22,921 nt of DNA, from assembly GCA_027031565.1 (NCBI GenBank), contig JALVPX010000266.1, positions 1 to 22,921 of the forward strand, given 5' to 3'. This stretch comes from Deltaproteobacteria bacterium. Its GTDB lineage: Bacteria > Desulfobacterota > Dissulfuribacteria > Dissulfuribacterales > JALVPX01. Below, in pieces: positions 6,457 to 14,517 of the stretch (its first letter is position 1; each line of letters starts with the position of its first letter). The position numbers and the translations under genes are program-made. The notes beneath the pieces are model-generated. The model saw only the letters and a list, made by a program, of their open reading frames with translations. It did no database searches and was not told where the DNA came from.

Positions 6457-8414
6457 GGCTGCGGTTCAAAGGCAAGAAAAACGATTCTAGGCGAGGCGCC
6501 TCCATACGTCTCAAGAAGTTTGATCTTCCTGAGGTGTCGGTCAATTATACACGAATCAAGGCTGCCGGGTTTGTCATATTTTTCTGCTTTGTCACATTGA
6601 TCGCTCGTCTCTGGTATCTGCAGATATTGGAATTGGAACACCTCAAATTGCGGTCGGAGACAAACAGGTTCAGACAAGTGCGCCTTGTTCCCCCAAGGGG
6701 AAAGATCCTGGATCGTAACGGCCGGGTCCTGGCGGGAGTACGTCCCGCCTTTAATCTTTGCCTGATCAAGGGAGAGGCTGAGGATCTTGAATCACTGTTC
6801 GCTGAATTGTCGCAGCTTCTCGACATCCCTCAGTCGAGCCTCAAGATAAGGCTCATTGAAGGCAAGAAACTACCGAAATACGTTCCGGTTGTCCTGATGC
6901 GCGATATAAGTTGGGAGCAGCTTTCAAAGGTGGAGGTAAGGCTGCACAGGCTGCCAGGCATCTACATAGAAGCTGCCCCTGGAAGGAAATATCCAGAGGG
7001 CAGGCTGGCTGCCCATCTCATAGGTCATCTCGGCCAGATAACCGAAGAGGACCTTGCCAAAGGGCGATATCCAGGTGCGGTCTCAGGCGATCTGGTCGGC
7101 AAATATGGAGTGGAAGCGCAATATGAAAAGATCTTGCGCGGGGTTTACGGCAGCAGGAAGATCGAAGTGGATGCCATAGGCGGGCTCAATCGGGTGGTAG
7201 AACAGGATTCACCTAAACCAGGCTCCGACATCTATCTTACCATAGATATGGACATACAGAGGGCGGCAGAAGAGGCCCTGGAGGGCAAGGTGGGAGCTGC
7301 TGTGGCCATTGATCCCAGAAGCGGCCAGCTGCTCGCCCTTGTGAGCAGCCCGGCATTTGAGCCCGAAGCCTTTGTTAAAGGCCTGTCGCCGGAACAATGG
7401 AAAGCACTTCAGGACCCTGTATTGAAGCCATTGTTTAACAGGGCGCTCCAGGGTAGGTATGCCCCAGGTTCAACATTCAAGATAGTCACTGCTCTGGCTG
7501 GCCTCAAGGAGAGGGTTGTCAGCGCCCACACGAAGTTCAAGTGCACAAGCTCTTTCAAGTTGGGGTGCAGGGTTTTCCGCTGCTGGGATTGGCGCGGCCA
7601 CGGCAAGACCGATCTTTACAAGGCACTGGTAGAATCCTGCGACGTTTATTTTTATAACTTAGGCCTCAAACTCGGTATAAAAAAACTGGCATATTATTCA
7701 CGCAAATGCGGGTTGGGTGTTAAGACCGGTGTGGACTTGGCGCACGAATCATCCGGTTTGATACCAACCCCGGAATGGAAGATCAGGCGGTTTCACCAAA
7801 AATGGCAGGGCGGCGAGACGCTTACCATAGCCATAGGCCAGGGTTACACGCTGGTTACCCCCATTCAAATGGCAAGATTGATTGCCTCGGTAGCCAATGG
7901 AGGCACCATATACAGGCCCCAGTTTATTGACCAAGTTGTCGATTGCTCCGGCAGGGTAAGCAAGGCATTTGAAAAAGAGGCACAGGGAAGACTTCCGGCC
8001 ACTTCGTATCAGTTGGCCCTTATCAAAAAGGCACTGCTGGGGGTAGTGCAGGACAAAAAGGGCACTGGCGGCAGATGCCGCATAAAGGGCCTGCAAGTGG
8101 CTGGCAAGACAGGCACGGCCCAGGTAATAAAACAGTCAAAAAGACGCATGGACGAGAAGATGGCCTGGCGGTACAGGGACCATGCCTGGTTTGTTGCGTA
8201 TGCCCCAGCCCAGAATCCTCAAATTGCCGTGGCAGTCCTGGTTGAACATGGTGGACATGGCGGGTCGGCGGCGGCACCGATTGCCAGAAAGATCATATTG
8301 CGGTGGTTGCAGATTGAAAATCCGAGGCCCGGTCTTTCACCACTACGTTCGGCAGGCCTGAATCCCGCTAACATGGATATAGTGAGATTGACAGAGGAAG
8401 AGGCAGGTGTTTGA
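6453..8414 (+). CDS. mrdA: Penicillin-binding protein 2, peptidoglycan transpeptidase
   Basis: PBP2 cross-links lateral-wall peptidoglycan as the class B partner of RodA. This 653-residue protein has a cytoplasmic basic N-terminus and one membrane helix at about residues 36-58. A pedestal region follows (VPPRGKILDRNGRVLA, PEGRLAAHLIGHLGQI), then the transpeptidase domain. Catalytic motifs are visible: STFK at 340-343 (nucleophile Ser340), SCD at 395-397 in the SxN position (SxD is usual in PBP2), and KTG at 552-554. It overlaps mreD by 4 bp and rodA by 8 bp. The gene symbol follows the rod operon, in which it pairs with rodA. Confidence 0.96.
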   Translation: MRLRFKGKKNDSRRGASIRLKKFDLPEVSVNYTRIKAAGFVIFFCFVTLIARLWYLQILELEHLKLRSETNRFRQVRLVPPRGKILDRNGRVLAGVRPAFNLCLIKGEAEDLESLFAELSQLLDIPQSSLKIRLIEGKKLPKYVPVVLMRDISWEQLSKVEVRLHRLPGIYIEAAPGRKYPEGRLAAHLIGHLGQITEEDLAKGRYPGAVSGDLVGKYGVEAQYEKILRGVYGSRKIEVDAIGGLNRVVEQDSPKPGSDIYLTIDMDIQRAAEEALEGKVGAAVAIDPRSGQLLALVSSPAFEPEAFVKGLSPEQWKALQDPVLKPLFNRALQGRYAPGSTFKIVTALAGLKERVVSAHTKFKCTSSFKLGCRVFRCWDWRGHGKTDLYKALVESCDVYFYNLGLKLGIKKLAYYSRKCGLGVKTGVDLAHESSGLIPTPEWKIRRFHQKWQGGETLTIAIGQGYTLVTPIQMARLIASVANGGTIYRPQFIDQVVDCSGRVSKAFEKEAQGRLPATSYQLALIKKALLGVVQDKKGTGGRCRIKGLQVAGKTGTAQVIKQSKRRMDEKMAWRYRDHAWFVAYAPAQNPQIAVAVLVEHGGHGGSAAAPIARKIILRWLQIENPRPGLSPLRSAGLNPANMDIVRLTEEEAGV

Positions 8415-9495
8415 AAAGAACTTTTTGGAAAATTTTGATTGGTGGCTTCTGCTAGCCGTGCTTCTCATCATGGCCATCGGGTTCATTAATCTGAATAGCG
8501 CAAGCCTTGCTGCACAATATCCTTTTCAATGGAAACAACTCGTTTGGTATGGTGTGGGCCTGATCGTGGCCCTTGCGTCCCTGAAATTTGATTATCGTTC
8601 TCTATGCCTTTATGCCTGGCACATATATGGTGCCATATTGGCCATGCTTGTGCTGGTGCTGGTTATCGGAAAGACCGTGGGCGGTTCGCAACGCTGGATC
8701 CCCCTTGGTTTTTTCAATCTTCAGCCATCTGAGCTTGCAAAAATAGGCATGGTGGTGGTAATTGGCAGCTGGCTCGCATCAGATGACAAGCACGAGTACG
8801 GTTTTCTGGACATGCTAAGGCCCATCGTTCTCACTCTGGTTCCAGCCCTGCTCATCTATAAGCAGCCCGATCTGGGCACTGCGGTCCTGATAGTCATGTT
8901 GAGCTGCAGTCTGCTCTTCATGGCTGGAATAAAGTGGACATCTTTATTGATCCTCATTGGGTTTGGGATACCCTTGGCCCCGTTTGTCTGGAACATTCTC
9001 AAGCCCTATCAGAAGGCCCGGATCTTTGCCTTTCTAAATCCTGAAAATGATCCTCAAGGAAGCGGGTATCATCTGCTTCAATCGAAAATAGCAGTTGGAT
9101 CGGGAGGGCTTATAGGCAAGGGTTATCTCCATGGAACACAGGCACATCTCAATTTTTTGCCAGAGGTCCATACAGACTTCGCCTTTTCCATATGGGCAGA
9201 GGAATGGGGGTTTCTTGGATCACTGGTACTCATACTGCTTTATGCCCTAATAATTCAACGCGGGCTGCACATAGCTTACTCGTCGAGAGAACGTTTCGGA
9301 TCACTGCTGGCTTTCGGCATTACCGCAATGCTTTTTTTGCAAATAGCCATAAATATTTTCATGGTCCTCGGCATGCTGCCAGTGGTGGGGATACCGCTTC
9401 CGCTCATCAGTTACGGGGGGTCTTCTGTAATTGTCACCATGATAGGCATTGGACTGCTTCTCAACATAAGGCTCAGAAGATTTCTTTTTCAGTAG
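8407..9495 (+). CDS. rodA: Peptidoglycan glycosyltransferase RodA (SEDS family)
   Basis: RodA polymerises lipid II into glycan strands for cell elongation. The 362-residue protein has about ten membrane helices. SEDS signatures are present: GSQRWIPLGFFNLQPSELAK, YKQPDLGTAVLI, and LNFLPEVHTDFAFS, whose Asp257 corresponds to the essential Asp of RodA enzymes. The C-terminal block is PVVGIPLPLISYGGSS. It starts at GTG 8407, with GAGGAAGAGG just upstream inside the end of mrdA, giving an 8-bp overlap. Its 3' end overlaps the convergent lytic transglycosylase gene by 23 bp. Confidence 0.96.
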   Translation: MFEKNFLENFDWWLLLAVLLIMAIGFINLNSASLAAQYPFQWKQLVWYGVGLIVALASLKFDYRSLCLYAWHIYGAILAMLVLVLVIGKTVGGSQRWIPLGFFNLQPSELAKIGMVVVIGSWLASDDKHEYGFLDMLRPIVLTLVPALLIYKQPDLGTAVLIVMLSCSLLFMAGIKWTSLLILIGFGIPLAPFVWNILKPYQKARIFAFLNPENDPQGSGYHLLQSKIAVGSGGLIGKGYLHGTQAHLNFLPEVHTDFAFSIWAEEWGFLGSLVLILLYALIIQRGLHIAYSSRERFGSLLAFGITAMLFLQIAINIFMVLGMLPVVGIPLPLISYGGSSVIVTMIGIGLLLNIRLRRFLFQ

Positions 9496-10090
9496 TGAGC
9501 CGCGAGAATTCCTTCCAGTATCTTAAAACCCTTTTTACATAGGCCTGCGTCTCTGGGAAGGGCGGGATCCCTTTGTATCGTTCCACATTACCAGGGCCTG
9601 CGTTGTAGGCGGCCAGGGCGAGGCTGTAGTCTCCATTGAATAGCTCCAGCATCTGCTTGAAGTAAAGGGTGCCACCCCATATATTCATTTCAGGATCCAG
9701 GGGATCTGAAACGAGCAATTCCCTTGCAGTGCCGGGCATGAGCTGCATCAAACCCATAGCACCTTTTGGTGATGTGGCAAGAGGTTGTCCATTTGACTCC
9801 GCCTTGATTATGGCCTTGACTAACCCAGGATCGAGATCAAATCTTCGGGCTGCCTGTTCCGCAATCTTCAAATAATCGGTAGCATCAGTTGATGCGCTGG
9901 CACTTCGTTTTTGAAAGGCTGTTACGCTTATTTTCCTGATCTGTTTGAGAGGTACATAACGGGAATCCGATGGGCAATTTGTGAAATAGAGCCGGCCTTG
10001 TGTGTCACGGTACTGGTAAATGGTGCCGCTGCCTGCTGTTTGAGGCAGCAACACCACTATGGATATCGCAAATATAAGAAATATCCTCAT
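9473..10090 (-). CDS. Secreted lytic transglycosylase (DUF4124 + SLT domain)
   Basis: This 205-residue protein starts with a signal peptide (about residues 1-20). A DUF4124-like segment follows (IYQYRDTQGRLYFTNCP), then a Slt70-type lysozyme-like domain from about residue 73. The catalytic Glu is probably Glu98 in IIKAESNGQP. The SLT motifs GAMGLMQLMPGTA and ALAAYNAGPGNVERY are intact. Such enzymes cleave the MurNAc-GlcNAc bond to give 1,6-anhydro products in the periplasm. The ATG overlaps the transaldolase stop (ATGA, 10087-10090), so the two are co-transcribed. The convergent rod operon next door fits a role in wall turnover, but that is inference. Confidence 0.92.
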   Translation of the reverse strand: MRIFLIFAISIVVLLPQTAGSGTIYQYRDTQGRLYFTNCPSDSRYVPLKQIRKISVTAFQKRSASASTDATDYLKIAEQAARRFDLDPGLVKAIIKAESNGQPLATSPKGAMGLMQLMPGTARELLVSDPLDPEMNIWGGTLYFKQMLELFNGDYSLALAAYNAGPGNVERYKGIPPFPETQAYVKRVLRYWKEFSRLTTEKEIF

Positions 10091-10740
10091 GTATCATTTT
10101 TCGGAACCTTCTCCCAATCGGATAAAAATTTTTCGATCCCGATGTCCGTCAATGGATGCTTAGCCAGCTGGGCTACCACCTTGAACGGAATAGTGGCAAT
10201 ATCCGCGCCAATCTTTGCAGCCTCAAGTACATGGATGGGATTCCTGATGCTTGCCACTATAATTTCCGTGTCTATGGCATAATTTTCAAAGATGGTGACC
10301 ACATCTTCAATAAGGTCCATGCCTATCACTGCTATGTCATCGAGCCTGCCTATGAAGGGGCTCACGTAGGTTGCCCCTGCCTTGGCTGCCATCAGGGCCT
10401 GGATGGCTGAAAATACAAGCGTGACATTGGTTTTTATGCCTTCTTTTGCGCAAAGCTTTACTGCCTTAAGGCCCTCTGTGGTCATGGGTATTTTCACCAC
10501 GATATTCGGCGCCAAGGTAGCCAGTTGTTTTGCCTCATCGAACAGATCTTCTGATTTCGTGGATACCGCTTCTGCGCTCACCGGGCCATCTACAATTGCG
10601 CATATTTCCTTTATCCTTTGGGTAAAATCGCACTTTTCCTTGGCGATCAATGATGGGTTTGTAGTGACCCCATCGACCATCCCAATTGAAACGCCCTCTT
10701 TTATTTCATCCAAATTTGCTGTGTCCAAGAAAAACTTCAT
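10087..10740 (-). CDS. Transaldolase, small FSA/TalC type
   Basis: The protein has 217 residues, the length of the short transaldolase/fructose-6-phosphate aldolase family. Residues MKFFLDTANLDEI and GVTTNPSLIAKE form the N-terminal barrel strands. The Schiff-base lysine is Lys83 in VVKIPMT. TNVTLVFSAIQALMAAKAG and YVSPFIGRLDD match the transaldolase branch (YwjH/TalC-like) better than E. coli FSA, which has a different segment before AAQ. It transfers dihydroxyacetone units between sugar phosphates in the non-oxidative pentose phosphate pathway. A perfect AGGAGG (10747-10752) precedes the ATG. It is the first gene of the unit with the lytic transglycosylase. Confidence 0.92.
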   Translation of the reverse strand: MKFFLDTANLDEIKEGVSIGMVDGVTTNPSLIAKEKCDFTQRIKEICAIVDGPVSAEAVSTKSEDLFDEAKQLATLAPNIVVKIPMTTEGLKAVKLCAKEGIKTNVTLVFSAIQALMAAKAGATYVSPFIGRLDDIAVIGMDLIEDVVTIFENYAIDTEIIVASIRNPIHVLEAAKIGADIATIPFKVVAQLAKHPLTDIGIEKFLSDWEKVPKNDT

Positions 10741-10850
10741 GCTTAACCTCCTGCTGACTTAACTGTTGCGGATTCATGGTTGCTGCAACTTTTGCCCTGT
10801 TTTTGAAATTTCTTTGCCTATCATATCCTTTGTTAGCTAGAAATACCATG

Positions 10851-10875
10851 AAATAAAAAAATAGGCAGAAGCCTA
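10851..10875 (-). terminator. Terminator-like hairpin upstream of the transaldolase gene
   Basis: On the minus strand TAGGC-TTCT-GCCTA (10875-10862) is followed at once by TTTTTTTATTT, the shape of an intrinsic terminator. It lies 110-135 nt before the transaldolase ATG with no recognised gene upstream on that strand. It could end an unannotated small transcript, act as an attenuator in a long leader, or be fortuitous. A T-run also follows on the plus strand after a 7-nt gap. Confidence 0.45.
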
Positions 10876-11140
10876 AATGCGTATTTTTTTATCATCCTGA
10901 TAAGAAGGCCAAATTTCGCAATCAAGCACTGATACTACCATCTGTTTGCAGGGCTCCATCAAGAAAATCAAGACCTTGTTGAAATCCTCCATTATTCAGG
11001 ATCATGCTTGTTTGTGCAGAATGTTTTTCAATCAATAAATAATTCATGGAATATGGGCAGAATATCCTTTGAAATATCATGATGTCTGACAAAAGTAGGC
11101 AATCTATAAACGGGAAATGGCTCTTAACAGGCACGCCTGC

Positions 11141-11169
11141 TTTACATAAGTGTTGTTCTTATCGATAAA
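11141..11169 (+). promoter_or_regulatory. Candidate promoter of the FapA-like gene
   Basis: TTTACA (11141-11146) and GATAAA (11164-11169) are separated by exactly 17 nt and stand about 45 nt before the ATG at 11213. The match to the sigma-70 consensus is moderate. It was found by eye. Confidence 0.35.
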
Positions 11170-11212
11170 GAAATAAGGAGCGGCTTCTTGTAAACAGTTT
11201 TAAGGACCTAAT

Positions 11213-12592
11213 ATGATTGATGAACTTATAAAAGGAATAGAAATACTGGAAGGCAAGGCCTTTGTGAAAGCAACCGAAGATCTGCTGCGGTTGGAGCTTT
11301 CGGCTGTAGAGGATCAAAAGATAAGCAGAGAGGATATTCGCAAAGGAATCAAGGAGGTCAAGGAAAAGTTTGGAGTGCGTTACGGCTGGCTCTCTTTCCC
11401 CGAAAGAAACGGAGACGGCTCATGGATAGTTGCCGAGGGAACAGCACCTGTAGATGGAAAGGACGCAAGGATCCTGGTGTTGGGCAAGGATTTCTTCAAG
11501 AAAAAAGGTGTAGTGGACAATAAAGGCGGGCTTTGCATCATAAACGTGCGAAAAGGAGAGGTGGTCGCGAAAAAAGAGCCGCCCACGGCTGGAACGCCTG
11601 GCAAGGATATCATGGGCAGGGAAATTCCCCCAAGACCCGGGAAATGGGTATCTTTTCCATCCGGGCAAGGTGTGGAGATCAGCGAGGATGACAGGAAGCT
11701 GTTGGCAATACATGATGGAAAGCTGGAAGTTTTTGCCGACGGGACCATCAATGTTTTCAATGAATGGATACTGGATGAATCAGTAGGCCCGGCTACTGGC
11801 AATGTGGAATACTGGGGCAAAAAATTGGTGGTGACCGGCTCTGTTTTCGGGGGTTTTACCCTCAAGGCCAGGGGAGACCTGGTTGTCGAAGGTGGGGTAG
11901 AGGATGGTGCCGTAGTCAGCGTCAAGGGCAATTTGGTTGTAAATGGAATCATACGTTCTAAGAACAGTAAGGTCTTTGCCGGCGGAGACCTGTTCTGCCA
12001 TGCCATAGAATATGCCAGGGTTCACGTCAGGGGAGATTTGGAAGTAGAGGAATATGTACTTGATTCCAAGTGTGATATTGGTGGGCACTTTTTTTCTGTC
12101 GACGGCAAGGGGTTAGTCGTTGGAGGGACCTTGAGGGTTGGCCGTTCCATTGTGGCAAAGGTCCTGGGAACAGGTGCAAATGTTCCGACAAGGATTTTTG
12201 CGGGTTTTGATCCAGACGTTCGCAAGGGCTTTGAAGAGGTTGCAGCGGTTATAGAAATGCTTTCCCAGAAGGTCGAAAAGGTCAACAACGGTCTCAAGGC
12301 CATTGGAAAGCTGGAAGAAAGCGGAACCCTGTCACCAAAACACAGTGCCATCAAGAAAAAGCTTGAACACACTATGAAACTGCTGTTGAAACAGATGGAA
12401 GAGGAAAAAGAAAGGATGGCTGGGCTTCAAAAGGAATTGGGCCAAATGCAGGCAGCAGTGGTGCAGGTGCTGGACAAGGCACACGCCAATACAGTCATAG
12501 GTGTGTACAATGCCTCAATATGTCTCAAAAAGGATATCAAGAAGGCCAAGTTTACCTTTTCCAGGGGCCATGTTTCCATGGAATACATTTAG
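11213..12592 (+). CDS. FapA/DUF342 family protein
   Basis: This 459-residue cytoplasmic protein has the layout of DUF342 ('flagellar assembly protein A', Pfam FapA) proteins. An N-terminal domain is followed by TAGTPGKDIMGREIPPRPGK, the family's most typical motif (here with PPTAGTPG at about residues 123-130). A polymer-like right-handed beta-helix covers about residues 170-340 (repeats such as GDLVVEGGVEDGAVVSVKGNLVVNG). A charged coiled coil spans about 345-430, and a short C-terminal strand closes the protein. AAGGA lies 6 nt before the ATG. Members have been linked to polar assembly and to flagellar or envelope functions, but the molecular role is uncertain. No flagellar gene is near. 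The stop codon sits at the edge of palindromic repeat copy 2. Confidence 0.85.
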   Translation: MIDELIKGIEILEGKAFVKATEDLLRLELSAVEDQKISREDIRKGIKEVKEKFGVRYGWLSFPERNGDGSWIVAEGTAPVDGKDARILVLGKDFFKKKGVVDNKGGLCIINVRKGEVVAKKEPPTAGTPGKDIMGREIPPRPGKWVSFPSGQGVEISEDDRKLLAIHDGKLEVFADGTINVFNEWILDESVGPATGNVEYWGKKLVVTGSVFGGFTLKARGDLVVEGGVEDGAVVSVKGNLVVNGIIRSKNSKVFAGGDLFCHAIEYARVHVRGDLEVEEYVLDSKCDIGGHFFSVDGKGLVVGGTLRVGRSIVAKVLGTGANVPTRIFAGFDPDVRKGFEEVAAVIEMLSQKVEKVNNGLKAIGKLEESGTLSPKHSAIKKKLEHTMKLLLKQMEEEKERMAGLQKELGQMQAAVVQVLDKAHANTVIGVYNASICLKKDIKKAKFTFSRGHVSMEYI

Positions 12593-12744
12593 AGGCCTCT
12601 GAAAAACTGCCTCTTTTGCCCAATAGCTGCGTTCTCGTCGCGAAAAAAATGCTCACATACCCCTCAATACCCCAGGTATGCTGCGCTTTTTTCGCTCCTT
12701 AGGCCTTGCTCTTGAACAAAATAGTTGTTTTTCAGAGGTCTCAT
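12590..12744 (+). repeat. Palindromic MITE-like repeat, copy 2
   Basis: This is the second copy of the element at 3665-3808, about 85-90% identical by eye over about 145 bp. The right end (GCTCCTTAGGCCTTGCTCTT to GTCTCAT) is almost unchanged. The left end reads AGAGGCCTCTGAAAAAC. It has about 9 extra bases in the centre (a partial duplication of the CCCC-containing loop). Where copy 1 has GCAAAAAAA/TTTTTTTGC, copy 2 has GCGAAAAAAA/TTTTTTCGC, a paired change that keeps the stem. CATTTAG occurs at both edges (12586-12592 and 12742-12748), a possible target duplication. It begins at the stop codon of the FapA-like gene and may serve as its transcript 3' end. Confidence 0.8.
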
Positions 12745-12783
12745 TTAGGTTTTGGATTTCGCCCCTTGTATTATTCGTCACAT

Positions 12784-12797
12784 TGAATAGCTATTCA
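12784..12797. promoter_or_regulatory. 14-bp perfect palindrome upstream of ppaC
   Basis: TGAATAGCTATTCA is identical to its reverse complement and lies about 200 nt before the ppaC ATG. Its size and symmetry fit a dimeric repressor or activator site, but no regulator is indicated. A candidate -35 (TTTACA, 12801-12806) begins just after it without a matching -10. Confidence 0.25.
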
Positions 12798-12995
12798 GTT
12801 TTTACACAAATATGCCAGTAATCCCCTTGAAAAATTCTATATTTGTGATAGTAACATTTCACGGATCCAAGGAAATCCGCTGCGCATGATCAATCCCTAT
12901 CTGTGATTTTCAGGGGCAGCAGGAATGATTCAGACCAAGAAAAAGATTATTTTTTTCAGTCTTTTTCGTTAAATCTTTTCAAGGAGGAGTAAAAA

Positions 12996-13919
12996 ATGGC
13001 TGTTTACGTGATTGGACACAAGAGCCCTGATACAGATTCTGTTACAGCTGCAATAGCCTTTGCAGAGCTTCAGAAGATGTTGGGAGTGGATGCCGAACCT
13101 TGTTGCCAGGGGGAATTGAATCCTGAAACAAAGCTCGTGCTGGAAAAATTCGGTTTTTCTGAACCGCAGCTCATGACAGACGTTGCCGGCAAGCAGTACA
13201 TGCTGGTGGATCACAGCGATATCAAACAGGCCCCTGACAATTGGGATCAGGGTGAATTGCTCGCAGTTGTGGACCATCACAAGATAGGTGACATCACTAC
13301 ACCCAATCCCATCTTTTTCTGTGCCATGCCAGTGGGTTGTACAGGTACTGTTCTGTACAAGCTTTTTGTGGATCTTTACAAGAAAGAGATACCTGCCAAT
13401 GTAGCCGGCCTTATGATGTCTGCCATTTTGAGCGACACGGTCCTTTTCAAATCTGCTACATGCACCCCTGCAGACAAAGAGGCAGCGGAGGCCCTTGCCA
13501 AAATTGCCGGTATCGACGACATGATGGCCTGGGGAATGGAAATGGCAAAGGCCAAGAGCGCGGTTGAAGGGGTATCTCCAAGGGATCTCATCTTCAGGGA
13601 TTACAAGGACTTCAATATGAGCGGAAAGAATGTTGGAATCGGCCAGTTGGAACTGGTATCCCTTGACCTGGTGGAGAATATGCTCGATGATCTCTATGCA
13701 GAACTTGAAAAGGTCAAGGCAGAGGGGAGACACAGTGTATTTTTGATGCTGACAGACATCATGAAAGAGGGTACCGAGCTCATGGCCGTCACCGATGATC
13801 CCGGCGTGATCGAAAAGGCCTTTGGAAAGAAACTGGAAGGCAGATCGGTCTGGCTACCTGGTGTAATGAGCCGCAAGAAACAGATGGTGCCGCCACTGGA
13901 GAAGGCATTTGCCGGTTAA
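12996..13919 (+). CDS. ppaC: Manganese-dependent inorganic pyrophosphatase (DHH family, class II)
   Basis: The enzyme hydrolyses PPi to two phosphates in the cytoplasm. The 307-residue protein shows all class II motifs: GHKSPDTDS with metal ligands His8, Asp12 and Asp14; Asp72 in VDHSD; the DHH motif at 93-95; and a DHHA2 C-terminal domain ending in SRKKQ at 292-296, the substrate-binding signature. There are no CBS or DRTGG insertions, so it is the short, unregulated form. An excellent AAGGAGGAG lies 6 nt before the ATG. A strong terminator at 13945-13971 closes the unit. Confidence 0.97.
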   Translation: MAVYVIGHKSPDTDSVTAAIAFAELQKMLGVDAEPCCQGELNPETKLVLEKFGFSEPQLMTDVAGKQYMLVDHSDIKQAPDNWDQGELLAVVDHHKIGDITTPNPIFFCAMPVGCTGTVLYKLFVDLYKKEIPANVAGLMMSAILSDTVLFKSATCTPADKEAAEALAKIAGIDDMMAWGMEMAKAKSAVEGVSPRDLIFRDYKDFNMSGKNVGIGQLELVSLDLVENMLDDLYAELEKVKAEGRHSVFLMLTDIMKEGTELMAVTDDPGVIEKAFGKKLEGRSVWLPGVMSRKKQMVPPLEKAFAG

Positions 13920-13944
13920 TATTTGCCGGGTAGATCATGGAATC

Positions 13945-13971
13945 AAGCCGGGGTTCGGCCCCGGCTTTTTT
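13945..13971 (+). terminator. Intrinsic terminator after ppaC
   Basis: AAGCCGGGG (13945-13953) and CCCCGGCTT (13959-13967) form a 9-bp stem around TTCGG, with a T-run to 13971. It lies 26 nt past the ppaC stop and separates ppaC from the TPR gene. Confidence 0.92.
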
Positions 13972-13996
13972 ATTTGTTTCAGGCGTCATGCACCTC

Positions 13997-14024
13997 TTGA
14001 ACCATAAGAAGGGATTTTTAAAAT
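13997..14024 (+). promoter_or_regulatory. Candidate sigma-70 promoter of the TPR gene
   Basis: TTGAAC (13997-14002) and TAAAAT (14019-14024) are 16 nt apart; each matches the consensus at five of six positions. They lie directly after the ppaC terminator and 47 nt before the ATG at 14071. Confidence 0.5.
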
Positions 14025-14070
14025 AAAAGACAACTACCTGTTCATAAAATGATAGCGGGAGAATTGGAAC

Positions 14071-14517
14071 ATGCAGAACAAGGAAGAGCTTTTCATAGAA
14101 GGGCAGTTTAAATTCATGGACGAGGAGTTTGAAGCCAGCATAGAGCTATTCTCAAAGGTGCTTGAAATCGATCCAGGATTCAGCGATGCTTATCAGGCCA
14201 GGGCGGTGGCCCGCTTGCGATCCGGTGACGAAAAAGGGGCGCTTGCGGATATTGACAAGGCCATTGAGTGCGCGCCTGAAAATGCAAAATATCACTACCG
14301 TAAGGGGGCCATTTTGTTCAAAAGCGGTGAATTGGATGAGGCACTTGAGTGTCTGTCCAGGGCCATCGACTTAGACCCTGCCCTGGCCCCTGCATATGCC
14401 TTGCGGGGTCATCTCTATGAAAAGGCAGGAGATGAAGAAAACGCATCCTCAGACTTGAGCAGGGCTGAAATGCTTCGCAGGGAGCAGACCCGAAACAGCA
14501 AGATCGTTGATTTCTAA
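14071..14517 (+). CDS. Small TPR-repeat protein
   Basis: A 148-residue protein made almost wholly of tetratricopeptide repeats: about three 34-residue helix-turn-helix units between residues 10 and 135. The typical spacing of small residues and Pro is visible in FSDAYQARAVARLRSGDEKG and AKYHYRKGAILFKSGELDEA. There is no signal peptide, so it is probably a cytoplasmic adaptor; the partner is unknown. GGGAGAA precedes the ATG. The last four bases overlap the end of the convergent TonB-dependent receptor gene. Confidence 0.85.
   Translation: MQNKEELFIEGQFKFMDEEFEASIELFSKVLEIDPGFSDAYQARAVARLRSGDEKGALADIDKAIECAPENAKYHYRKGAILFKSGELDEALECLSRAIDLDPALAPAYALRGHLYEKAGDEENASSDLSRAEMLRREQTRNSKIVDF

Larger units (their letters stand above)
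10741..11212. other. Divergent intergenic region between the transaldolase and DUF342 genes
   Basis: About 470 bp with no convincing gene. It holds the start-site regions of two divergent units, the terminator-like hairpin at 10851-10875 and a candidate plus-strand promoter at 11141-11169. A 70-codon minus-strand ORF at 10922-11134 has a GTG start, no ribosome-binding site and no recognisable similarity, and I do not accept it. GTTGCAGCAAC at 10779-10789 is a small perfect palindrome around a central base. Confidence 0.5.

Noticed and set aside
10922..11134. 70-codon minus-strand ORF
   Set aside because: GTG start without ribosome-binding site, no recognisable motif, and unremarkable composition in AT-rich intergenic DNA.
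12815..12862. CRP-like site (TTGTGATAGTAACATTTCAC) upstream of ppaC
   Set aside because: The half-sites are 10 nt apart instead of the 6 nt needed for a CRP-type operator.
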